Counted from the stretch's first letter, positions 1-6,700 are shown. The stretch: DNA of 7,925 nt from Coriobacteriales bacterium (GCA_031256575.1 JAIRQI010000001.1:1-7925); one strand, 5' to 3'. The notes: generated by a model from the letters alone, not told the origin. Numbers and translations: made by a program.

Positions 1-1
1 T

Positions 2-517
2 ATCGGCATTGATTGCTTCTATCAGGGAATCGCCACTGTCGGCGGCAATGTCGTAGCTAGTGGTAACAATGCCATCGGCGTCCAGGTCCAATACAGCTCG
101 GAAGTGACCATCGAGGGTAAGATAACTGCTCCTACCTATATCTCCTTCGGCGAGCTTACTATCAATGATGTCTACTACAATCCTTACACCAAGACCGCTG
201 CGGATAACGACAGCAGCTCCATGAAGCCTGACTACATGCAATACAGCGTGAGCTACCAGGGTGAAGGTATCTTTGCTGGAGACTACACTGACTATGTCTG
301 GGTGAAGAACCTCGAAATCCCCACCCCCGACCCCGGTCCTGGCCCCAGCCCTGGCCCCGACCCTGGACCCGGCCCCACTCCCAACCCCAATCCCGGCACT
401 CCAGGAACAGGTGACTTCGATGCCCTGCTGGCCAGCTCGCTTGCCCTGCTCCTCGCAATAATGGGTGCCGGTGCACTGGTCGTATCACGTCGCAAGTTCG
501 CCAGAGCTAAGCGTTAA
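2..517 (+). CDS. Beta-helix surface protein, C-terminal part (5'-truncated by window edge)
   Basis: The frame is open from the first complete codon to the TAA at 515-517, giving 171 residues; the start lies outside the window. The first ~45 residues are two rungs of a beta-helix-like repeat (GGNVV..GNNAIGVQVQ type). A non-repeat module follows, containing SSSMKPDYMQYSVSYQGEG and YTDYVWVKNLE. Then come a Pro/Gly/Asp/Asn stalk (320-397), the motif TPGTGD (398-415), a hydrophobic stretch rich in Leu/Ala/Ile/Val, and the tail SRRKFARAKR. This order is that of a sortase-anchored wall protein, but the Leu of LPXTG is Thr. The internal GTG at 104 is not a start, because the homology to gene 2 runs through it without a break. 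The protein is paralogous to the product of 1094-3342. The ligand or function is not recognisable; a pure membrane anchor is the alternative to sortase linkage. Confidence 0.9.
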   Translation: MGIDCFYQGIATVGGNVVASGNNAIGVQVQYSSEVTIEGKITAPTYISFGELTINDVYYNPYTKTAADNDSSSMKPDYMQYSVSYQGEGIFAGDYTDYVWVKNLEIPTPDPGPGPSPGPDPGPGPTPNPNPGTPGTGDFDALLASSLALLLAIMGAGALVVSRRKFARAKR

Positions 518-541
518 GCTTCACCAACAATCCGTACTCTT

Positions 542-574
542 CTTAGGGCCTGTATTTTTAGTACAGGCCCTAAG
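542..574 (+). terminator. Intrinsic terminator of gene 1
   Basis: A perfect 13-bp inverted repeat, CTTAGGGCCTGTA (542-554) and TACAGGCCCTAAG (562-574), encloses a 7-nt loop (TTTTTAG) and is followed by TTTATT. It lies 24 nt after the stop codon of gene 1. The U-tract is short, but the stem is strong and the equivalent hairpin after gene 2 keeps its pairing through compensatory changes. Confidence 0.88.
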
Positions 575-580
575 TTTATT

Positions 581-953
581 GCCGACGAGAGTATCAATTA
601 CGCTAGGTATCAATGAGTATGTCTGTATCGAACAGTTGCACGCTATTGATTTGGTTAAGCGTTCTGCCAAAAGAATCAATTCTCTAGATGATGGGGCCAT
701 GCTTACTGTCATGTCACTTGTTCGAGCGGTGTTCAATCTTTGACTGGGACGGAAGTCACTACAGAGATTGACCTGTTCTACAGAGAGCAACCAAGCTCAC
801 CTCCGTCGAGGGGTTGTTGCTCTTAATAGTGGCAAAGGGGTTGCCCACGACATGATTGAAGATGATGAATGAAGATCATCTGGTTTGAAGAAGTGTGGGG
901 GACTACCGAGACAGTATTCCAGTTCTCTTACCATCTTGGTTTATGGATATTTG
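581..953. other. Intergenic region with no convincing gene
   Basis: I see no recognisable gene here. There are two minor inverted repeats: AGAGCAA (784-790) with TTGCTCT (817-823), enclosing a smaller CCTC/GAGG stem; and AGATGAT (860-866) with ATCATCT (875-881). A minus-strand 89-codon frame (521-790, TTG start) has a good GGAGGTGA sequence in front of it. However, it runs antisense through the gene 1 terminator, resembles no protein I know, and was not called. The plus-strand frame ending at 743 starts inside gene 1 and is also unconvincing. Confidence 0.5.
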
Positions 954-982
954 TTACCAACAATAAGCTAGTCTGCTATCAT
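954..982 (+). promoter_or_regulatory. Candidate sigma-70-type promoter with extended -10 for gene 2
   Basis: TTACCA (954-959, 4 of 6 matches to the -35 consensus) is separated by 17 nt from TATCAT (977-982, 5 of 6 matches). The -10 is preceded by TG one base upstream (TGCTATCAT), the extended -10 arrangement. Transcription would start near 989, leaving a leader of about 105 nt with a small palindrome (ACCGTC/GACGGT, 1036-1049) before the coding start at 1094. Confidence 0.5.
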
Positions 983-1082
983 TTCGTTTAGCAGCCTTTG
1001 GGAGTGTGTTTGATTGATATCTGTTTAGTCGTATCACCGTCTTGACGGTCGGGAGTGGCTGCTAGAGGTCAGGGCGAGCAGG

Positions 1083-1089
1083 GGGAGGA
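1083..1089 (+). promoter_or_regulatory. Ribosome binding site deciding the gene 2 start
   Basis: GGGAGGA lies 4 nt before the ATG at 1094. It selects this ATG over the in-frame upstream codon at 1055. Starting at 1055 would add a hydrophilic leader (MAARGQGEQGED) in front of an otherwise typical signal peptide. Confidence 0.8.
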
Positions 1090-1093
1090 TAAT

Positions 1094-1948
1094 ATGCAAA
1101 TCAAGGAAAAGGCATTTTCGCTTCTATTGTCAGCGATACTAGGTATGGCCATGCTGGTGGCCTTGCCATCTCCGGCTTATGCGGAGAAACCAGACCTCGA
1201 ATTTGGTTTGACGGCAAACTACGACGATGTATCAAAAACCATGGTATATAGTATAGAGAATGGTCAGAGTGATTCAAGTATCTTCAGTATCGCTGCTTCT
1301 TCTGACCCGATGACTTTTACCATCGGAGGTTCTTATACTGACTATCTTGTAGACACATTCACTCCACAAGACCTAGGTATTTACCCTAGAGTATTAGCAA
1401 TCGGAGATTACCTCGCGGTACTGGAACTTGATACTGATGGGACACTTATTAACTACGGGCAACACGAAATAGACAATTCTGACCTGCGGCCACCAAACCT
1501 GGGCACAACGAGAATAGCCGGTGGCGCTAGTAAGGTTACTGTGTCTTCCTATCAACAAGTAGCTGGCTGCCAACTCTATCTGGTGCCTTCCGGCTCGCTT
1601 CCAGTTGCTTACGGAAAAATCAACTTGAAAGAATCAGTTGAAGTGACCGGTAATGGGGATATCACAGGGCTGGCTGTTGATACCTACAGACTCTACACGG
1701 TTTGGACAGACTCTATCACAGACCCTACATCGGAAAACTACAATCACGGAGCTTACAGGGGTGAGCAAACGGTCACAGTGGCTTTGGGTCCTGTATGTAG
1801 GATTGGTTCAACCAACTACCCCAATCTGGCTGCAGCGCTGGCTGCTGTTGGCCCTGGTGAGACCATCACACTGCTCCAGAACATTACTGAGGATGTTTTG
1901 ACTTATCTTAGTACTACTTACAATATCGATCTGGATGGTTACACCTAG
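1094..1948 (+). CDS. N-terminal fragment of the gene 2 surface protein
   Basis: This fragment has 284 residues. The signal peptide has a Lys-containing n-region (MQIKEK), a hydrophobic core (LLLSAILGMAMLVAL) and a cleavage site PAYA|EKPD. The mature part, residues 31 to about 230, is rich in Ser, Thr, Tyr and Asp. I do not recognise its fold; segments such as GCQLYLVPSG and DTYRLYTVWTDS suggest beta-sandwich structure. From about residue 233, CRIGSTNYPNLAAALAAVG resembles the short lead-in that precedes beta-helices in many secreted proteins. Translation ends at TAG (1946-1948), with a second in-frame TAG at 1952. As it stands the product would be secreted without any anchor. If the frame break is real this may be a released fragment; if not, it is the start of a 749-residue protein. 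Confidence 0.75.
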   Translation: MQIKEKAFSLLLSAILGMAMLVALPSPAYAEKPDLEFGLTANYDDVSKTMVYSIENGQSDSSIFSIAASSDPMTFTIGGSYTDYLVDTFTPQDLGIYPRVLAIGDYLAVLELDTDGTLINYGQHEIDNSDLRPPNLGTTRIAGGASKVTVSSYQQVAGCQLYLVPSGSLPVAYGKINLKESVEVTGNGDITGLAVDTYRLYTVWTDSITDPTSENYNHGAYRGEQTVTVALGPVCRIGSTNYPNLAAALAAVGPGETITLLQNITEDVLTYLSTTYNIDLDGYT

Positions 1949-1954
1949 ACCTAG
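1943..1954 (+). other. Frame-break site inside gene 2 with tandem ACCTAG
   Basis: The hexamer ACCTAG occurs twice in tandem (1943-1954), giving two TAG stops in the upstream frame. In the downstream frame the same bases read CTA-GAC-CTA (LDL) and continue openly to 3342. That frame is closed by a TAG at 1909-1911, so the shift must lie between 1912 and 1946. Restoring one C before 1946 would give uninterrupted YTLDLGERG. Confidence 0.7.
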
Positions 1955-3342
1955 GTGAGCGAGGAGTTACTGTATCTAGCACCGGCAACCTGACAATCAC
2001 AGGTGGTGGCAGCGTGACGGGAATTACTGTCTTTGGTGGAATACTGTCTGTTGAGGCTGATATCATCAGCAATAGAGATGGTATTACTGTCCATGGTGGA
2101 AAAGTAACCGTCATCGGCAATATCATTCTCAATGATAAAGGTACTGGCGTCAATGTATATGATGCTGATGCTGACTCAGAGGTCACTGTAATCGGTAACA
2201 TCATTATACCGGGGGGTACACACATCTCTGCTTTTGGAAGTGCTAAGGTCTATGTCACTGGCAACCTTTTATGTGCTGGTACTGAAGATAATGATTTCAT
2301 TCGCGCCACAGCTATTCGGGTTTATAACACTAGCTACATTGAGCTCAATGGCAGCATCCAAACCAAAGGTCAAGCTATAATAGCCGGCTGGGATAGCGAG
2401 GTCTATGTAAAAGGCAACATTGATACGAGTGCTTTACGTTTTTACGACTGTGGCATTGAAGCTTATGGCTCTAGAGTCTCTGTAGACGGCTATGTTAGTA
2501 TAACGGAAGCATCCGATGTCGATTGTATTATTAGCCGGGGAGATTCAAGTGTTGTCATCAAAGGTGATGTGACAGTAGAAGGTGATAGGTGTAATGCAAT
2601 TCACGCTTACAGGGAATATGATCCTGCCAAGGCGACTGTCAGCATCAGTGGCAACGTCAATGTGTTTGGGGAGAATAACACTGCTATCTACACTGAGGCT
2701 GACGGTGACGTAACGGTAGAAGGTGATGTCACAATTGAGGGTCTTGGTAGCAGAGGTGTCTTCGTGTACGCTGAATCTGGCGATGCCAGTGTCAAGGTCA
2801 ATGGCAGCGTCACTGCAACTGGCAATGACGCTATCGGCATTGATTGCTTCTATCACGGAATCGCCATTGTCGGAGGCAATGTAGTAGCTAGCGGTAACAA
2901 TGCCATCGGTGTCCAGGTCCAATACAGTTCAGAGGTTACCATCGAGGACAGAATCATTGCTCCTACCTATATCTCCTTCGGCGAGCTTACAATTAATGGC
3001 GTCCACTACAATCCCTACACCAAGACCGCTGTGGATTTTGACAGCAGCTCCATGAAGCCTGACTACATGCAATACAGCGTGAGCTACCAGGGTGAAGGAG
3101 AATATGCAGGGGACTACACTGATTATGTCTGGGTGAAGAACCTCGAAATCACTACTCCCGACCCCGGTCCTGGCCCTGATCCCGGCCCTGGACCTGGGCC
3201 CGGCCCCACTCCCACCCCCAATCCCGGTACTCCGGGGACGGGTGACTTCGATGCCCTGCTAGCCAGCTCGCTTGCCCTGCTCCTCGCAATAATGGGTGCT
3301 GGCGCACTAGTTGTATCACGTCGCAAGGCACGCCAGAGCTAA
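1945..3342 (+). CDS. C-terminal fragment of the gene 2 surface protein: beta-helix, stalk, anchor
   Basis: Read from the junction, this part has 465 residues. The only in-frame start of note is GTG at 2014, which has no Shine-Dalgarno sequence and no signal peptide, so independent translation into an exported protein is unlikely. Most of it is a repeat of V-x-V-x-G-[ND]-[IV] strands separated by short Asn/Gly/Asp turns, as in a right-handed beta-helix. The final module (MKPDYMQYSVSYQGEG, YTDYVWVKNLE) is almost identical to that of gene 1. The Pro/Gly stalk, TPGTGD, hydrophobic helix and RRKARQS tail form the predicted wall or membrane anchor. A 3-for-2-base change just before the tail puts it in another frame from gene 1 (FARAKR there, ARQS here). 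No catalytic residues were identified. Confidence 0.8.
   Translation, partial: LDLGERGVTVSSTGNLTITGGGSVTGITVFGGILSVEADIISNRDGITVHGGKVTVIGNIILNDKGTGVNVYDADADSEVTVIGNIIIPGGTHISAFGSAKVYVTGNLLCAGTEDNDFIRATAIRVYNTSYIELNGSIQTKGQAIIAGWDSEVYVKGNIDTSALRFYDCGIEAYGSRVSVDGYVSITEASDVDCIISRGDSSVVIKGDVTVEGDRCNAIHAYREYDPAKATVSISGNVNVFGENNTAIYTEADGDVTVEGDVTIEGLGSRGVFVYAESGDASVKVNGSVTATGNDAIGIDCFYHGIAIVGGNVVASGNNAIGVQVQYSSEVTIEDRIIAPTYISFGELTINGVHYNPYTKTAVDFDSSSMKPDYMQYSVSYQGEGEYAGDYTDYVWVKNLEITTPDPGPGPDPGPGPGPGPTPTPNPGTPGTGDFDALLASSLALLLAIMGAGALVVSRRKARQS
1984..3009 (+). repeat. Beta-helix-like protein repeat array (about 14 rungs)
   Basis: The encoded protein shows about 14 units of 19-30 residues. Examples are KVTVIGNIILND, EVTVIGNIIIPGG, SEVYVKGNIDTS, SSVVIKGDVTVEGD, ATVSISGNVNVFGENN, GDVTVEGDVTIEG, ASVKVNGSVTATGND and GIAIVGGNVVASGNN. 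The core is V-x-V-x-G-[NDS]-[VI], then a polar turn and a second short strand (AIxxY or AIGVQV). The units are diverged at DNA level, so this is an old protein repeat rather than a recent tandem DNA repeat. Confidence 0.8.
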
Positions 3343-3406
3343 GCGTTAAGACTCACCGACAATCTGTAATCATTTCAGGGCCTGAATTAATATCACAGGC
3401 CCTGAA
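2832..3406 (+). repeat. Direct repeat, copy 2 (3' end of gene 2 plus terminator)
   Basis: This is the partner of positions 1-574 at offset 2831. It covers the last beta-helix rungs, the C-terminal module, the stalk, the anchor and the terminator. Upstream of 2832 the partner lies outside the window, so the true 5' limit is unknown. Confidence 0.9.
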
Positions 3407-3410
3407 TTTT
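3374..3410 (+). terminator. Intrinsic terminator of gene 2
   Basis: TTCAGGGCCTG (3374-3384) pairs perfectly with CAGGCCCTGAA (3396-3406). The 11-bp stem has an 11-nt AT-rich loop and is followed by TTTT (3407-3410). It is homologous to the gene 1 terminator: the core AGGGCCTG/CAGGCCCT is shared, while flanking pairs changed together (CTT/AAG to TTC/GAA). Confidence 0.87.
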
Positions 3411-3457
3411 CCATGGGTTTTCCATGTTAGGGACACTAGAATATAGGCAGTCACAGT

Positions 3458-3487
3458 TTGTATTTTGTACTAGCTTAATAGTATAAT
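3458..3487 (+). promoter_or_regulatory. Candidate promoter of the giant adhesin gene
   Basis: A perfect -10 TATAAT (3482-3487) has a weak -35 TTGTAT (3458-3463, 3 of 6 matches) 18 nt upstream. Transcription would start near 3494, giving an unusually long leader of about 226 nt before the ATG at 3720. The perfect -10 together with a poor -35 would suit an activator-dependent promoter, but no activator site is proven. Confidence 0.5.
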
Positions 3488-3521
3488 GAGCCGGACTAGC
3501 TGTGTTGAACTTATTTAGTTT

Positions 3522-3540
3522 CATGCAGTTCTTATGCATG
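3522..3540 (+). promoter_or_regulatory. Inverted repeat just downstream of the predicted start site
   Basis: CATGCA (3522-3527) and TGCATG (3535-3540) form a perfect 6-bp inverted repeat with a 7-nt spacer, about 30 nt past the predicted transcription start. It could be an operator or a leader hairpin; the short length leaves chance possible. Confidence 0.3.
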
Positions 3541-3592
3541 GGGAGTAATACACCTAGACAACAACCACATATAGCTAAAAGGTTTGGGTAGT

Positions 3593-3675
3593 CTGCTGGG
3601 CTAGCAGGCAAACTGATGCTGGTTTCAGGTTATGTAGAGCCTGATTAACAGGCAAAATGCAGCAGGCATCAGGCA
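3593..3675 (+). promoter_or_regulatory. Repeat-rich 5' leader of the adhesin gene
   Basis: CAGGCA occurs four times (3605, 3649, 3663, 3670), two of them within CAGGCAAA. Small hairpins overlap them: CTGCT/AGCAG (3593-3607) and GCCTG/CAGGC (3639-3653). The leader matches no riboswitch or T-box pattern that I recognise. It may be a protein-binding cluster or a structured leader. Confidence 0.3.
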
Positions 3676-3704
3676 ATCACTGCTTAAGCTAGCCAGCGCT
3701 AATC

Positions 3705-3714
3705 GGGGAAGGAA
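3705..3714 (+). promoter_or_regulatory. Ribosome binding site of the giant adhesin
   Basis: GGGGAAGGAA lies 5 nt before the ATG at 3720. It supports this start over the in-frame ATG at 3771 (residue 18), which lacks a comparable site and would shorten the n-region of the signal peptide. Confidence 0.75.
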
Positions 3715-3719
3715 CCAGA

Positions 3720-6700
3720 ATGAAGGCTAACCGTACGCTAACTGACAGAGGTCGCTCGGCTCTGAAGCAGATGCATTTTGCATTATCGACACTGAAGATA
3801 CTGAGCAGCCTGCTAGCGTTCATCTTGTGCGTCAGCTGTCTACCTAGCCAGGTGTTTGCCCAGGTTGGGAGCGATGCCGGGTCGCAAACCGCAGGTTTGT
3901 CGGATGACCCGGCTGCTACTGCTACAGACCCCTCCAGTGGGAGCCAGGGAACAGCAGACGATTCTACAGACGCTCCAGCTTCCACCGCTGGGAGCCAGGA
4001 AGCATCAGAGAACTCAGCTTCCTCCCCAGGCTTCTCCGATGCAAGCCAACAAGCTCCAGAGAACGCTGCTGGTGGCAGCGATGCGGTTGTCTCCCCAGGT
4101 GAAAACGCTAGCGTAGGAGCTGGTGCTACAGAGAGTGCCAGTACTACAGTGGGCGCTGGTGCTGCAGCGGGTGCCAGAGCTGTAACAGAGGCTAGCACAG
4201 TTGCAGAATCCAGTGCTGCAGCGGGTGCCAGCATTGCAGCGGAAGGCGGCGCAGTAGCCGAGGCCAGCATTGTCGCGGGTGCTGAGTCTATCGCCGGCAT
4301 CATGCCCTTGAGCATCGGAGACCACTGGGACTTGAGCAACTACATCACCGGCATCGTGGTCAGAGATTCCGCCGGTAGCGCCATCACTAATGGCAGCTTT
4401 TTCTATAACGAACCTTATTCATTTGCCATCAGCTTTGCCGAGCATGAAAAGACTGGTGGCCAGTTTGAATATAACAGCGGCAAGTTGGTCTATCAGCTGC
4501 CTAAAGAACTGGTGGTGAGCAGCCCGCAGAGCGGCTTTATCAAGGTCGCCAATGGCAGCAGTGTCGGTGAGTACAGCATCGGCAGCGACGGTTTGGTGCA
4601 GCTGTTCTTTTATAATGTCGACAACCAGGGCAATGCGATTGGGCAGAACTTCATTGATTATTATGTGAATGTCAAGTTTTCTTTGGTTTTGCAGGCTGAT
4701 TTCGCTTCTGACCTGACTGCTGGAAAGATTGACTTTGGAGCCAACAGCTCAATCACGGTCAACAGCATCAGCAGCCAGGCGGCTGCTTTGCAGGTCGCCA
4801 AAACTGCCAGTGCCTACAACAGTGCCAGCGAGAGTGTCAGCTTTACTGTCGAGGTCAGAGCAGTGGGCGGCCAGGTTAGCAATGTCGTGTTGGCCGACAG
4901 CTTGGGCTTCAGCATCCAGAATGCCTTTAAGATTAAGAGCTCGGATATTCCTGGCAACTACGCTAACCCCTTCTCATCGGGGAGCGGTAGTTTTGAGTAT
5001 TCGATAAATGGCGGAGCCTGGGTCTCGCAAGCCTTGCCCCAGTGGGAGAGTGGCGGTCAGCGCCTGTTATTCGACTTTGGCACGACAGGTGGCATTACCC
5101 TGCAGAGCAACGAGACTGTTCAGCTACGTTATACGGTGAGCCTGAGCGATGTTTTGGATTATTTTGCCAGCCAGAGTTTACCTGGCCCGGGAGACCCTGG
5201 CAGTTGGATACAGAGATACCTGTACAACCTGACCTTGAATAACACAGCAACTGCCAGCGGCAGGGACGGCGGCACCGAGCTGACTTCCGCTTCGACAACC
5301 CAGACCCCGCTGCGCAAGACGCTTTTATCCAAATCAGGAACCGAGCAAGCCGACGGGCAGATACAGTGGACAGCAAGGGTCGGGGATGGCTTAGGCGACG
5401 GCTCCGGTGGCGGCTCCGGTAGCGGCTCCGGCAGCTCCGGCGGCTCGCTGGTGCTGAACGGCTTGACCATCAACGACTCGATGAACGGCGGGCTTAGCCA
5501 GACCATCAGCGGCGACCTGACAATCAAGCTCTATGGCTTGAGTAACAACCTGCTCAGCACGGTTACCGTCTCTGCTCCCTACATAGGGACAGCTGGCTTT
5601 GCTTTGGACGGCAGCAATGGGTTTACCTATACGGTCCCGGCCAGTCCAGCCAACATCGGCAGAGTTGACTTTGTCTACTACACTACTCCCTCTGACCTCA
5701 GCCCGAATGGCATCTATCGAAACGAGATTGGCATCACAGTCAATGGCCAGACCAGCAGCGTATCAAGCTCGGTCAGCTACTCCGGACTCGGTACAGGAGT
5801 GGGCACTCCAGAAAACGCCTTCAACATCCGTTACACGAAAAGCTCCCAGTGGCAGTTTGACTCAGCGGGCAAGCCTAGCGACCTGATTTACACCATCGTG
5901 ATGCGGGTTCCGGCCGGTACTGACCTTATCGACAGTGCGGCCGGGGTCTTTCAGGATGTCTTCATGAGCTATGAGAGCGGGGACGGCAATTATCCCTACC
6001 TGCATAAAGATTGGCGAATCACCGGTGGTGCCGAGGCTAACATCAACAACCTGGTCAATGTCACGGTCAGCGGAGAGGCCAGTCCAGACTACTGCGTCTA
6101 CCTGCCAACAACAGGTTCAGGGGCTGACATGCGGGTCTACCTGGGGGTTAGCAGCGTTCCGTCTGTAGTCGAGAACTACCGCTGGCCGTATAGCGAGGCC
6201 AAGACGGTCACAATTACCTACCGGGTTCCCCTAGACATCCCGGACTTGGCTGGTACCACGACTTTGCTGGAGTATCTGCAGAGCACGCCCAACGCCCGCC
6301 TGCGCAATCAGATTATCTCGACGGGCAACGGGGTCGAGGATGTGGTCGTCGCCAGCTGCTACGACTCTTATCCCATGTATAAGTCGGTGGAGCCGAATTA
6401 CTTCATGAGCTCGCTCTTTGACTACTCGGTGACCTTGAACGGCTACACTAATGTCGGGCAGCAAAGCCTCTACGACTCGGCTTCTGGCAACCAGGGATAT
6501 CCATTGTTCGCTGCTGGTCAAGCAGCAATCTTCACGGACACCTTCGACCCCAAGCTGAGCTACGTGCCGGGCTCTCTGAAGGTCAGCGACGGCACAAACT
6601 ACTATGGCCCCTACGAGATGAACGGCGCTTATGTGCAGGATTGGCTAGCCGGCCAGATTGTCGGCAACAGCTTTACGGTGGACTTCCGCGACTTCGTTCA

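Larger units (their letters stand above)
1..574 (+). repeat. Direct repeat, copy 1 (3' end of gene 1 plus terminator)
   Basis: This segment aligns with 2832-3406 without a net gap up to position 496 (offset 2831). By eye about 85-90% of bases match. Longer identical blocks include 209-267 and roughly 128-158. Similarity continues past the stop codon through the terminator hairpin and then fades, so the duplication unit included the terminator. The copy may extend upstream of the window. Confidence 0.9.
1094..3342 (+). pseudogene. Beta-helix surface protein, paralogue of gene 1, interrupted by a frame break
   Basis: Joining the two frames near 1945 gives about 749 residues. The order is: signal peptide (1-30, cut after AYA); a ~200-residue N-terminal region of unknown fold; a segment IGSTNYPNLAAAL...GETITLLQNITED, of the kind that often precedes beta-helices in surface proteins; about 14 beta-helix-like rungs; the conserved MQYSVSYQGEG module; a Pro/Gly stalk (3151-3228); TPGTGD (3229-3246); a hydrophobic helix; and the tail SRRKARQS. 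The upstream frame stops at 1946 in the middle of the motif DLDGYT|LDLG, which reads naturally across the break. The downstream part has no ribosome site or signal peptide of its own. The most likely explanations are a one-base loss (for example CCC to CC before TAG) or a sequencing error. I see no classic slippery heptamer. The gene has its own promoter and terminator. Confidence 0.75.

Noticed and set aside
104..106. GTG as a start codon for gene 1
   Set aside because: The frame is open to the window edge and the upstream residues match gene 2 rungs, so 104 is internal.
162..495. Minus-strand Gly/Pro/Arg-rich frames over the gene 1 anchor (also 3123-3326)
   Set aside because: They are reverse readings of the Pro/Gly stalk; low-complexity composition alone keeps them open.
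542..580. GGGCC-rich inverted repeats as mobile-element ends
   Set aside because: They sit just after stop codons, are followed by T-runs, occur once per gene and show no target duplications or transposase gene; terminators explain them.
521..790. Minus-strand 89-codon frame with TTG start and a good Shine-Dalgarno
   Set aside because: It reads antisense through the gene 1 terminator hairpin, has no recognisable motif, and composition looks non-coding. Kept only as a low-interest observation.
1937..1950. Programmed -1 ribosomal frameshift
   Set aside because: No X-XXY-YYZ slippery heptamer is present around the shift and I see no strong stimulatory stem-loop immediately downstream, so mutation or sequence error is more likely.
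2014..2016. GTG as an independent start for the downstream half of gene 2
   Set aside because: It has no Shine-Dalgarno sequence and no signal peptide, and the coding homology continues upstream of it to about 1945.
3689..4339. Minus-strand Ala/Pro-rich 216-codon frame
   Set aside because: It is antisense to the signal peptide and low-complexity arm of the adhesin; the repetitive GC-rich codons keep the opposite frame open by chance, and it resembles no protein I know.
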